Below are positions 55,050-63,171 of a stretch of 64,000 nt of DNA, piece after piece. Within the stretch, counting starts at the first letter, position 1. Each line of letters begins with the position of its first letter. Below the pieces are notes generated by a model, which worked only from the letters and a program-made list of their open reading frames with translations, made no database searches and had not been told where the DNA came from. Source of the stretch: Nitrospira sp. Ga0074138 (GTDB lineage Bacteria; Nitrospirota; Nitrospiria; Nitrospirales; Nitrospiraceae); contig LNDU01000056.1 of NCBI GenBank assembly GCA_001464735.1, forward strand, positions 1 through 64,000. The letters run 5' to 3'. Position numbers and translations under genes: made by a program.

Positions 55050-55668
55050 TTCCGGCGTGCAGATAGCACAGATCCTCAAACCGCTCGCCGCCCCGATACT
55101 TCGCGATGACCATCCACTCCCGTCGAGCATCGGTCAGGCCGATATAGGCCACACCATCAAGCCGAAACGGTTGAATCGTAAAGACCGTACTCAACGCAGG
55201 AGCTGGAGATACCTTATCCATGGGAAGAGACGTCAGCGGATAGGATCCACCGGTGCGTTCAAACTTGTCGTGCGTTGCCAACAGGGGGCTCATATCTTGC
55301 CAAGCCAGTTGGTTGAGGACCGGGCTATTGGCGGGAAAGACATAGAAGCTCTCACTCGGTGCGCCCTTCATGCAAAACGCGCTCTTCACCACTAAGTCAT
55401 CGCGCCCATCGTTGTTCAGATCCATGTTCGCCTTGTCGAAACTCGAACAGCGCCTGATCTGTGGTCCCTCTCCCTTCAACTCCACCGCCGTCCACTCCAC
55501 AGTCCTTGATAGCTCGGGGACGGCATTCAGCCCTTCTCCAAACAACTTCGCCACTTTTTCACACAGCGGCTTGTCGCTGTACGCTGCCAGCTCCACTGAT
55601 GCCGCAGATACGAATGTTGGAAGCATCGCCACCAAAAGGCTTCCCATCCAAGTCCGTTTCATCGCCAT
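55042..55668 (-). CDS. Exported protein with calcium-binding-like DxNxDG motif
   Basis: 208 residues. Signal peptide MAMKRTWMGSLLVAMLPTFVSA. In the middle, DKANMDLNNDGRDDLVVKS matches an FG-GAP/VCBS or EF-hand-like DxNxDGxxD calcium loop, with cysteines before and after (RRCSSF, AFCMKG). The remaining sequence is beta-rich. It looks like a periplasmic FG-GAP-type single repeat, function unknown. Its 3' end overlaps the convergent small lipoprotein gene by 8 nt. Confidence 0.65.
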   Translation of the reverse strand: MAMKRTWMGSLLVAMLPTFVSAASVELAAYSDKPLCEKVAKLFGEGLNAVPELSRTVEWTAVELKGEGPQIRRCSSFDKANMDLNNDGRDDLVVKSAFCMKGAPSESFYVFPANSPVLNQLAWQDMSPLLATHDKFERTGGSYPLTSLPMDKVSPAPALSTVFTIQPFRLDGVAYIGLTDARREWMVIAKYRGGERFEDLCYLHAGTN

Positions 55669-55759
55669 TTCGCTGGCCTCCTAACCCACATTATCTCGAT
55701 TGACATCCCGGCTGTCTGTTTTTAAGATGGCGCTACTCATTTCTTCACGCTCACGACTC

Positions 55760-56416
55760 ATGACGCTCACTCCTCTCCAAGACCTCGCTCAATCCCTCGT
55801 CAACTGCGAGCGGTGCAAACTCGCCAAGCTGGGGCGCAGCCAGGTTGTGTTCGGCGTGGGGAACCCTCATGCCAGTATCATGTTTGTCGGCGAAGCGCCA
55901 GGTCTCAATGAAGATCAGAAGGGTGAGCCGTTCGTGGGGGCAGCCGGTAAAATCCTGAATGACCTCCTGGCCTCGGCAGGGCTCTCACGCGATCACATCT
56001 ACATTGCCAACGTCATCAAGTGCCGGCCGCCGAACAATCGCGACCCAGAGCAAGACGAAGTGGAAACATGTAAGCCGTTCTTGCTGCAGCAAATTCAACT
56101 GATTCGCCCGAAACTGGTCTGTACGCTTGGAAACTGGGCCACTCAAACGTTATTGGAGCGCAAGGTGGGGATCACGAAGGTGAAGGCACAAGCCTTCTAC
56201 ATGAAGGATTTTGTGCTGTTCCCCCTCTTACACCCAGCAGCCGCGCTCCATCAGGGCAACTTGCTCCCAACACTGAAAGAAGACTTCAAGAAGCTCAAAG
56301 AATTTCTCGACCGCCACTCCAAACCGGCTGAGCCAACTAGCGAAGCTCTTACCCCCGCCGCACCAGTCTTGAATATTGAATCTCCCCAGCTGGCACAGAT
56401 GGACCTTTTTGGATAA
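55760..56416 (+). CDS. Type-4 uracil-DNA glycosylase
   Basis: 218 residues from ATG 55760 (MTLTPLQDLAQSLVNCERC); ATG 55727 or 55700 would lengthen it without support. Family 4 UDGs remove uracil from DNA and hold a 4Fe-4S cluster. The ligands are CERC at the N-terminus and two further cysteines, KCRPPNNRD and VETCKPF. The substrate motif is MFVGEAPGLNEDQKGEPFVGAAG, with LLHPAAAL near the end. The C-terminal 30 residues (SEALTPAAPVLNIE and on) end in AQMDLFG, a PCNA/beta-clamp-binding-like peptide. Adjacent to a toxin-antitoxin pair. Confidence 0.93.
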   Translation: MTLTPLQDLAQSLVNCERCKLAKLGRSQVVFGVGNPHASIMFVGEAPGLNEDQKGEPFVGAAGKILNDLLASAGLSRDHIYIANVIKCRPPNNRDPEQDEVETCKPFLLQQIQLIRPKLVCTLGNWATQTLLERKVGITKVKAQAFYMKDFVLFPLLHPAAALHQGNLLPTLKEDFKKLKEFLDRHSKPAEPTSEALTPAAPVLNIESPQLAQMDLFG

Positions 56417-56450
56417 CCTTGCTGTTTCAAACCCATGGCGAACGGGTTAC

Positions 56451-56744
56451 TCAGTTCTCCCCCCTTGCGAGCAGCAATGTTCTTAGCTCTTCGTATACAT
56501 TGCGCCGTGGACCGACAAAGACAATATCAAGGCAAGACTCGTCATCATGAATGCGGTAGATAATTCGATAGGTCCTGACACGATAGGATCGAAGTCCGGC
56601 GAGTTCAAATTGGAGAGAATAACCTGCGAGCGGAGAGATCAATAGCTCCCTGATGCCTTCTTTGATCTCCCGTTTGACTTGTGGATGAAACTTACGAATT
56701 CGCTCAGCCGCCTCCGGCGTATACCGAGCTCGGTAGCCTTTCAT
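56451..56744 (-). CDS. RelE/ParE-family toxin
   Basis: 97 residues. YRARYTPEAAERIRKFHPQVKREIKEGIREL at the start, AGYSLQFELAGLRSYRVRTYRIIYRIHDD in the core and LDIVFVGPRRNVYE at the end are the RelE/ParE pattern. RelE-type toxins cut mRNA in the ribosome; ParE-type toxins target gyrase, and the sequence does not decide which. ATG 56744 overlaps the antitoxin's stop (atga), so the pair is coupled with the antitoxin first. Confidence 0.9.
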   Translation of the reverse strand: MKGYRARYTPEAAERIRKFHPQVKREIKEGIRELLISPLAGYSLQFELAGLRSYRVRTYRIIYRIHDDESCLDIVFVGPRRNVYEELRTLLLARGEN

Positions 56745-57019
56745 AGATTCTCGCGGCCAAATACCGCGTCATGGCTCACCCACTGCCCTTTCTCAGCCTG
56801 CTTCAAGGATCGACGGAGCGCGCGCATCGACTTCTGATCACTCAGGATTTCGATCGTCTCCATGAGCCCCTCAAACTGATCCATACTCAAGAGCACAGCA
56901 GAAGGAACGCCATCGCGCGTAATAGCCACAACCTCCTGCTTGTGCTTCATCCGTCGGATCAGATCCAACAACTTATTTTTTGCCTCACTGACGGAGACGA
57001 ACTCATCGAATTGCGGCAT
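56741..57019 (-). CDS. Phd/YefM-family antitoxin
   Basis: 92 residues. VSVSEAKNKLLDLIRRMKHKQEVVAITRDGVPSAVLLSMDQFEGLMETIEIL is the Phd/YefM fold (N-terminal DNA-binding dimer, written here in parts as VSEAKNKL and TRDGVPSAVLLS). The C-terminal tail (QAEKGQWVSHDAVFGR) is probably the toxin-binding, disordered part. First gene of the pair. A palindromic operator-like site precedes it (57035-57050). ATG start at 57019. Confidence 0.9.
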   Translation of the reverse strand: MPQFDEFVSVSEAKNKLLDLIRRMKHKQEVVAITRDGVPSAVLLSMDQFEGLMETIEILSDQKSMRALRRSLKQAEKGQWVSHDAVFGRENL

Positions 57020-57034
57020 GGCTACCCCCTTGAA

Positions 57035-57050
57035 ATAATAACTGTATTAT
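57035..57050 (-). promoter_or_regulatory. Operator-like palindrome upstream of toxin-antitoxin genes
   Basis: Perfect inverted repeat ataata-actg-tattat, 15 nt before the antitoxin ATG, in the position where Phd/YefM antitoxins usually autorepress. The region is AT-rich, unlike its surroundings. Binding is inferred. The 298-bp gap from 57020 to the nuclease-like gene holds no other recognised feature. Confidence 0.45.
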
Positions 57051-57317
57051 GGCTTGCCTGAATAGGGACAAGCTTCACAAATAGCGACTCTTGCCAAGTC
57101 AACCCTCATCATCAAATTGCCCTAGCAGGAGCAGATGGATCTGTTTGGCTAACAGGCTGCCGGTTTGTGAAGGCAGACCTGGGAGCTGAGCAATGCCTCA
57201 CCTGCATAGACGTTTCAACGCGGCCATACTATCATTCGACTTCTTGATATCAAAACTTGTTCTGCACCTCGTTTTGAACGCGGCTTAGCTATCGGCGCTA
57301 CCAACTGAAGGCTAGTC

Positions 57318-59789
57318 ATGGGCAAGAAGAGCCGACTGAAAAAAGAAGCAAGACATCTTCCACTGAGCGGGAAAAAGTCCAGACCCGACGAATACATGCA
57401 GTGCGGCCCGTTCGAGCTCGCCCGCGTTGGTAGAGCCACCGTAATGCGCAATCGCATGTCTCAGGAGCAACTAGATGCGCTCCAGATAAAACTGATCGAT
57501 CACCTTCCAGATGTAGTTAGGGAAATAGACACCATTATTTCTCAAATTGCTTTGAAGATTAGCCATCTCCAGCCTGAGGAACTGCTGCACCGAGCATACT
57601 CGGCACTGATTAAGCATAATCTTAAAATGCAGAATGAAACTGAATTGGGCCAGGATGCTCTGATTTCGCTCAGGATGATCGATTACGTGCAAAGCGTTAT
57701 AGCTTCTGTCCTCCCTGCGGAGTTTATCCAATCAGAAGCTACAGATCATGAATGGCAGGAACTCCGGTCTTGGGTAGAAAAGCTTTTCACGAAATTGAAT
57801 GCTGAGTTTTTCCCTTGCCAAGCTGCTCTGAGAAAACAAGCATGCCATTTCAACTCTGATTTGGAAGAGTACTTTGTGAAGACCCAGATGTATTGGTGCA
57901 ACGTTCGTGGCCAGCGCTATTCGATTCTCAACCTCCCATTTTTGCAAGATTTCATAAGCCCGCATGAGGAGGTGTTTAAAGAACTGTACGGGATAGGGAC
58001 ACAGGATTTAGTCGTTGCCCTTGGGAAAATTCAGCACGCTCTAACATTTGGAATTGGAGATGCAAATGAAGAACGCATAGCGTTCGAGACTGAACTTCTC
58101 AGCGAGCTTGAAACGAGAGGTATCAGCGCGAGTATGGAAAAGATGCCTGATCCCAGTGTCATTACGAATATCATGGAAGAGAAAGGCTGGGTTGATAGAA
58201 GCGCAAGAATCGCGGCGAGGCTCTGGGGAATGAGTCTGCACGATGTCGAAGATGTGACTAATTTACCGAAGACACTATTGGAGGATCTCTCTTGGAGCCA
58301 AGGCGAAGACAAAGACTTTTTCAGCGAAGGCCAATACCAAGGTTGGCCGCTGAGAGAATGGCCGGTAAGAAAGCGGCCATTCTTAAAACTCAAAGGCAAA
58401 TATTACTGCTTCGACAACTACAGCCTATTCGACAACATCTATCGCGTCATTCAACGCGCCATTAGGAAGAGAAAGCCAGGATATGCCGTTTCTTGGAATG
58501 AGAAGCAGCAAGAAGTCTCTGAGCGGGTCCCGATTGAGCTGTTTAAGAAGCTGCTACCGAAAGCGCAAGTCTTTAGATCTGTACATTACCGTTGGCATAC
58601 TGGTTCGAGCGGAAAAAAGAACTGGTGTGAAGCTGATGCTTTTCTCATCTATGAGGACCATTTGATTGTCGTAGAGGTACGAGGAGGAGCCTTCACTCAC
58701 ACCTCACCAACCATAGACTTTGGTGCGCATTTCGAATCACTCCGAAACCTAATCGAAAAACCTGCTGAGCAAGGTGGGCGTTTTGTCTCATACCTAGAGA
58801 GTGCTAACTCAGTTAAGTTCTATGACCAAGAGCATGTCGAAATGGGGACTATATCGCGCAATCAGTTTGAGCACATCACCATCTGCGCTGTCACACTTGA
58901 CCCATTCACGGAAATGGCTTCTCGGACGCAGCACTTTAAGAAACTTGGTATTGAGCTAGGACCGCGCCCTACATGGTCTCTTTCGGTCGATGATCTACGG
59001 GTATACACAGAAATATTCGATAATCCGTTGCTGTTCTTGCACTTCATCGAAGAAAGAATGAGAGCGGCTAAGCTTGATACACTTGAAACAGAGGACGAAC
59101 TGGATCATCTCGGTCTATACCTAAAACACAACATCTATACCCACTATCTTGAAGGAATTGGTGCCGATGGTCCCGTCAGATGGCATGGTTATCGGGTCGA
59201 TATTGACAAGTTTTTCACTCAAAGGTTGACCGCGCCCAACACGCCCTGTTCGTTAAGACAAAGGATGCCTGAGCGTATAGAGGAAATTCTCTTCTTTCTC
59301 GGAAAATCTCAGAAGATAGGCCGGCGGAAATTGGCAAGCAGTTTGCTCAATTGTTCAGGAAAGTGGCGGAATAAGATAGCAAATGCCATTGACGAAGAAC
59401 TGAAGCGTCAGTTTCATTCGAAGAAACCACAATACTTTTCCATTCATGGAGAACTTCGAATAACAGTACTTTGTTGGCAGACTGAACTTGGAATGCCAGA
59501 TCGCCAGGACGCCGTGGCCCACGCTCGAGCTATCGTGATAGGCACTAACGAACCAGACCGACTCCTTCTTCAACTAGGGTATAGCGACCGAAAGCTCGTA
59601 GATATAGAGTATGATTTCCTATCATTAGGTGCCATTCCAGCCGAGGACATTTCCCAACTGAAATTAAGAGCTGAAACACTCACACAACAACGACTAAACA
59701 AAGCACAGTTGCATCCCACAGGCATCGGCCGGAATCAAATTTGCCCATGTGGCAGTGGGAGAAAATACAAAAAGTGCCACGGGAGTTAA
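57318..59789 (+). CDS. Large SEC-C protein with nuclease-like (PD-D/ExK-type) core
   Basis: 823 residues. A basic start (MGKKSRLKKEARH) leads to a long helical N-terminal half (about 45-330), then a strand-rich region with CEADAFLIYEDHLIVVEVRGGAF (about 435-457). This resembles the Asp and Glu-x-Lys strands of NERD/PD-(D/E)xK nucleases, though the usual Lys is Arg. The last 20 residues, GRNQICPCGSGRKYKKCHGS, are a SEC-C zinc motif. Codon use looks AT-richer than surrounding genes, suggesting transfer. Its position next to a toxin-antitoxin pair is typical of accessory or defence genes, but no known defence family is recognised. Confidence 0.6.
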   Translation: MGKKSRLKKEARHLPLSGKKSRPDEYMQCGPFELARVGRATVMRNRMSQEQLDALQIKLIDHLPDVVREIDTIISQIALKISHLQPEELLHRAYSALIKHNLKMQNETELGQDALISLRMIDYVQSVIASVLPAEFIQSEATDHEWQELRSWVEKLFTKLNAEFFPCQAALRKQACHFNSDLEEYFVKTQMYWCNVRGQRYSILNLPFLQDFISPHEEVFKELYGIGTQDLVVALGKIQHALTFGIGDANEERIAFETELLSELETRGISASMEKMPDPSVITNIMEEKGWVDRSARIAARLWGMSLHDVEDVTNLPKTLLEDLSWSQGEDKDFFSEGQYQGWPLREWPVRKRPFLKLKGKYYCFDNYSLFDNIYRVIQRAIRKRKPGYAVSWNEKQQEVSERVPIELFKKLLPKAQVFRSVHYRWHTGSSGKKNWCEADAFLIYEDHLIVVEVRGGAFTHTSPTIDFGAHFESLRNLIEKPAEQGGRFVSYLESANSVKFYDQEHVEMGTISRNQFEHITICAVTLDPFTEMASRTQHFKKLGIELGPRPTWSLSVDDLRVYTEIFDNPLLFLHFIEERMRAAKLDTLETEDELDHLGLYLKHNIYTHYLEGIGADGPVRWHGYRVDIDKFFTQRLTAPNTPCSLRQRMPERIEEILFFLGKSQKIGRRKLASSLLNCSGKWRNKIANAIDEELKRQFHSKKPQYFSIHGELRITVLCWQTELGMPDRQDAVAHARAIVIGTNEPDRLLLQLGYSDRKLVDIEYDFLSLGAIPAEDISQLKLRAETLTQQRLNKAQLHPTGIGRNQICPCGSGRKYKKCHGS

Positions 59790-59874
59790 GACGAGAAGTT
59801 TACAGGTACAAATGACCACCTGACTGCTTTCCCAGAAGCCTCGTCCGTCGATAAACTATGAGGATGAACAATTA

Positions 59875-60330
59875 CTATGCTTTCGCTTTGATAGTCGATG
59901 AGGAATCTGAATTCTCAGCTTGGCTGTTTTCTTGCTCGGCTAATTTCTCTTCCTCCGGCACATCGAACCACTGGACCAACATCTCTTCCCACCAAGCTTC
60001 GGTCACGTCAGCGCCTGGATCCGTCCCCAGAAAGGCCACATCATCCTGCTTGAGAGACGCCCCGACGAGCTGAGGCTGGAATTTCGCGCGATTGATGACT
60101 TCCTTCGTGGCATAGCCGCCGATGATCCAGGAATCCGGGTCGGCTCGGCGAGATTTATACGCCTTCAAACCATGCTTAAGATATACGAAGATCTGCTGTT
60201 GAACCGGATCGGTGACGCCGGTCTGTGGAAGACTGAGCGTTTTTTCTATTTGCTTTCGCCAATGCCGATCGTCGTACCGTGACGTGATCAGCTGCAGCAT
60301 CTTCTTTCCCAGCTCAGTATCAAGCGGCAT
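59875..60330 (-). CDS. Hypothetical protein
   Basis: 151 residues. N-terminal MPLDTELGKKMLQLITSRYDDRHW and a helix-rich middle (VQQQIFVYLKHGLKAYKS), then SWIIGGYATKEVINRAKFQPQ, ending in an acidic low-complexity tail (EEEKLAEQENSQAENSDSS). No signal peptide or known motif. Just 5 nt separate it from the upstream PEBP-family gene, so both probably share a transcript. No function is proposed. Confidence 0.6.
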   Translation of the reverse strand: MPLDTELGKKMLQLITSRYDDRHWRKQIEKTLSLPQTGVTDPVQQQIFVYLKHGLKAYKSRRADPDSWIIGGYATKEVINRAKFQPQLVGASLKQDDVAFLGTDPGADVTEAWWEEMLVQWFDVPEEEKLAEQENSQAENSDSSSTIKAKA

Positions 60331-60335
60331 CGTCG

Positions 60336-60893
60336 TTACTTGCGGCTATACAGGCCGGTGAAGGAAGCTTTGGCCAGGGCATTCTGATTGAGATAGTACC
60401 CGACCATTGCGCCGGATGATTGAGGCTTCAACGACAATTGATCTACTTTTAATGCATACACCGTAAAGATGTAACGATGCGGTTTGTGGCCGGCAGGAGG
60501 ACAGGGGCCACCGTACCCGGGCTCACCGAAATCCGTCATGCTTTGCACCGCGCGTTGTGGCTCACCGGAGCCGCCCGGCTTTCCGGCGCCCGCGGCGAGT
60601 GCCGAAATATCCGGAGGAATGTTGAAGATGACCCAATGCCACCAGCCGCTGCCGGTCGGCGCATCGGGATCATACATGGTCAGAGCAAAACTCTTGGTCC
60701 CCTTAGGAGCATTGTTCCAGCGCAACTCCGGAGACACATTGTCGCCGGTGCATCCAAATCCGTCGAAGATATGCGCCTTGCCGATCGTGCCCTTATGCTT
60801 AATGGTCGGACTGATAAGCTGAAAATCGGCCGCAGCACTGATGCCTGGCATGAGTGCGATCGCACATAGAATGCTTCTCCATATCGGTCTCAT
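60336..60893 (-). CDS. PEBP-family (YbhB/YbcL-like) exported protein
   Basis: 185 residues with a signal peptide (SILCAIALMPGISAAADFQL). The phosphatidylethanolamine-binding fold is marked by KGTIGKAHIFDGFGCTGDNVSPELRWNNAPKGTKSFALTMYDPDAPTGSGWWHWVIFNIP (its key parts are NVSPELRW, DPDAPTGSGWWHW and GPCPPAGHKPHRYIFTVYAL). Those Asp, His and Pro residues form the ligand pocket. Bacterial members bind small anionic ligands; role unknown. ATG start at 60893. Followed by the 151-residue hypothetical gene. Confidence 0.9.
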   Translation of the reverse strand: MRPIWRSILCAIALMPGISAAADFQLISPTIKHKGTIGKAHIFDGFGCTGDNVSPELRWNNAPKGTKSFALTMYDPDAPTGSGWWHWVIFNIPPDISALAAGAGKPGGSGEPQRAVQSMTDFGEPGYGGPCPPAGHKPHRYIFTVYALKVDQLSLKPQSSGAMVGYYLNQNALAKASFTGLYSRK

Positions 60894-60955
60894 ACGTCGA
60901 GTCTCTCTCTTGAATGTAGAAAAAGTCCTCTGAGTTCGTGCTCGCGTCGCGCGAG

Positions 60956-61660
60956 CTAACCGAGCTGTTGCTTGAAGAAGGTCTTCGTCCTCGCCCAGGC
61001 GTCCTTCGCAGCCTCCGGCCGATACACGGATGGGTCAGTGTCTCGAAAGAATGCATGCGGCGCGCCAGGATAGGTTTTAATCTCGCCGGCTTTCCCATAC
61101 TTCTTCAACGCTGCGGCCAGTCGCTGGACATCCGCCTTGGTAATCCAGCCATCGTCTTCACCGTAGAGGTACAGTACCGGGCAGGCCAGCTTCTGAATCG
61201 GCGTATCAGGATTGGGCACTTGGCCGTAGAAGGGTACTGCCGCTTTGATTTCCACATTGACGCAGGGCAGCATGAGCGCATAGGAGCCGCCCATACAGAA
61301 CCCAGTGACGCCAATCCTCGTGGCATCGACCTCTGGAACTGATTTTAGATACGCCACGGTGGCATTCAAATCGGCGAGGCCGTCTTCCTGTTTCAGCGTA
61401 TTCATGAGCGTGCCGGCTTCGTTGGCATCTGTCGTAAGTGCATATCCTAGGCGGGAATAGAGATCCGGCGCGATCGCGACATAGCCTTCTGCCGCATAGC
61501 GCCTCGCGATATCCTTCATATGATCCGTGAGTCCCCACCACTCCTGGACGACGATGATGGCCGGTCGTTGCTCATTGGTATGCGGAGCTGCGACGAACGC
61601 CTTGATCGTCACGTTTCCACTCTGATACTGAACGGTCGTTTCTCGAATGGATTCAGCCAT
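60956..61660 (-). CDS. Dienelactone hydrolase-family protein
   Basis: 234 residues from ATG 61660 (TTG 61678 is in frame). An alpha/beta-hydrolase with a Cys nucleophile: GVTGFCMGGSYALM holds the Cys, YLYGEDDGWITKAD the Asp and YPGAPHAFF the His. Typical of dienelactone hydrolases that open carboxymethylenebutenolide in chlorocatechol breakdown, but such proteins in non-degraders act on other esters. IIVVQEWWGLTDHMKD supplies the oxyanion side. No signal peptide. Single gene. Confidence 0.92.
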   Translation of the reverse strand: MAESIRETTVQYQSGNVTIKAFVAAPHTNEQRPAIIVVQEWWGLTDHMKDIARRYAAEGYVAIAPDLYSRLGYALTTDANEAGTLMNTLKQEDGLADLNATVAYLKSVPEVDATRIGVTGFCMGGSYALMLPCVNVEIKAAVPFYGQVPNPDTPIQKLACPVLYLYGEDDGWITKADVQRLAAALKKYGKAGEIKTYPGAPHAFFRDTDPSVYRPEAAKDAWARTKTFFKQQLG

Positions 61661-61711
61661 GGGTCCGACCAAGCTCAAGACTCACAATTCAACCCTGTGC
61701 CTAATGAGCGG

Positions 61712-63097
61712 CTAGTTGCCTGCCACCATCAGTTCTGAAATTTTCAGCGTCGGGCTCGCAATTCGCCCCCGGAACACGAGGTCGCTCCCAATCATTTCGA
61801 TATCCTTGAACATCTGCTTGAGATTTCCCGCGATGGTGATTTCTTCGACGGGATAGGCCAATTCTCCGTTTTCAATCCAAAACCCGCAAGCCCCTCGCGA
61901 GTAATCACCCGTGACCATATTGATGCCGAATCCGATCAACTCGGTGACGTAGAGCCCCTCCTTGACTGAACCGATAATCTCCTGAGCGCTCCTCAATCCT
62001 GGGACGAGATAAAAATTCGTCGGGCCGACAGACGGACTCTCGCCCACACTCCGTGATGCGTTACCGGTCGAGGGCAACCCCAGTTTCCGTCCGGAATAGG
62101 TATCGAGTAGATAGCTCCGTAGCACACCTCGCTCCACGATCGTGTTCTTGCGCGTGGCCAATCCTTCGCCGTCAAACGGGCGAGATCCAAGGCCTCCGGC
62201 CATCCGGCCGTCGTCGTACACGGTCATGAGATCGGACGCAATCGTCTGACCAAGCTTATCGAGAAGGAACGAGGCCCGCTTGTAGAGACCGTAGCCGGAA
62301 ATGGCACCACACAAGTTTGAGAGCAGGCTCCCTGCCGTCTCTTGGTCGAACACCACCGGCACTCGCTTGGTCGCCACTTTGCGTGCGCCCAGACGGCGAA
62401 CGGCTCGTCCGGCCGCCTCCTGCCCGATCGATTCCGCTGAAGCCAGCCGTGCAAATTTGCGCTGCACCTCATACCAGGCATCCCGCTGCATAGCCCCGGT
62501 CGTGGACTCAGTCGCAATCGGAGAGACGGATAGCGAAAAGTTTGAACTCTTATAGGACCCGACGAACCCATGGCTGTTCGCCAGCACCACTCGCCCCGAT
62601 GACGAATCAAACTCCGCACCTTCCGAGTTCGTAATGCGTGGATCCGTGGCAAACGCCGCCGCTTCTCCGCGCTTGGCCCAATCAATCTGCGTTTCCGTAT
62701 CGAGCACGGTCTCATCATAGAGATCAAGACTCGGCTGGTCCGTAGCCATCTGAGTCGCATCCGGTAACCCAGATACGTCGTCCTCAACAACCGCCCTAGC
62801 CAAGGTGCACGTGTCTGCAACAAGCCGTTCAAGAGAGTCTTGTGAAAAGTCGGATGTCGAGGTCGTCGCCGAACGTTTTCCGATAAAGACGCGCAGTCCG
62901 AGCCGTTTCTCTCTCGCCTTCGTCAATCGATCGACTGTGCCGACCCGCACCTGGACGGAAAAGGTCTCGCCGTCGGCCACCACGATATCGGCCTCTGTCG
63001 CGCCGCACGCTTTTGCACGAGTCAGAACATTGGCAGCCAGCTGCGCATAGCCGTTGGTGATTGTGACAGGCTCTGTTCCTCGTTGCCCTTGATGCAC
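61712..63097 (-). CDS. pmbA: TldE/PmbA metalloprotease subunit
   Basis: 461 residues from GTG 63097, chosen because the homologous region begins soon after (TITNGYAQLAANVL) and agaggg lies just upstream; the frame further upstream is overlapping antisense-like sequence. TldD and TldE form a hetero-oligomer that cuts peptides, for example in microcin B17 maturation. PmbA keeps the fold (ANSHGFVGSYKSSNFSLS, VPVVFDQETAGSLLSNL, DGEGLATRKNTIVERGVL and GFGINMVTGDYSRGACGFWIENGE) but lacks the HExxxH metal motif, as expected for the E subunit. It starts 74 nt after the tldD stop; both are transcribed together. Confidence 0.92.
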   Translation of the reverse strand: MHQGQRGTEPVTITNGYAQLAANVLTRAKACGATEADIVVADGETFSVQVRVGTVDRLTKAREKRLGLRVFIGKRSATTSTSDFSQDSLERLVADTCTLARAVVEDDVSGLPDATQMATDQPSLDLYDETVLDTETQIDWAKRGEAAAFATDPRITNSEGAEFDSSSGRVVLANSHGFVGSYKSSNFSLSVSPIATESTTGAMQRDAWYEVQRKFARLASAESIGQEAAGRAVRRLGARKVATKRVPVVFDQETAGSLLSNLCGAISGYGLYKRASFLLDKLGQTIASDLMTVYDDGRMAGGLGSRPFDGEGLATRKNTIVERGVLRSYLLDTYSGRKLGLPSTGNASRSVGESPSVGPTNFYLVPGLRSAQEIIGSVKEGLYVTELIGFGINMVTGDYSRGACGFWIENGELAYPVEEITIAGNLKQMFKDIEMIGSDLVFRGRIASPTLKISELMVAGN

Positions 63098-63171
63098 ACG
63101 CCCTCTTTTCTGTCGGTTGTCATGTGGTCGGCCTCTTTGGTGGGCCGTGAGACCAATGACTCGTAACTTTC

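Noticed and set aside
57035..57050. Reading the AT-rich palindrome as a phage attachment site
   Set aside because: No integrase or second copy is present; an operator for the adjacent antitoxin is the simpler reading.
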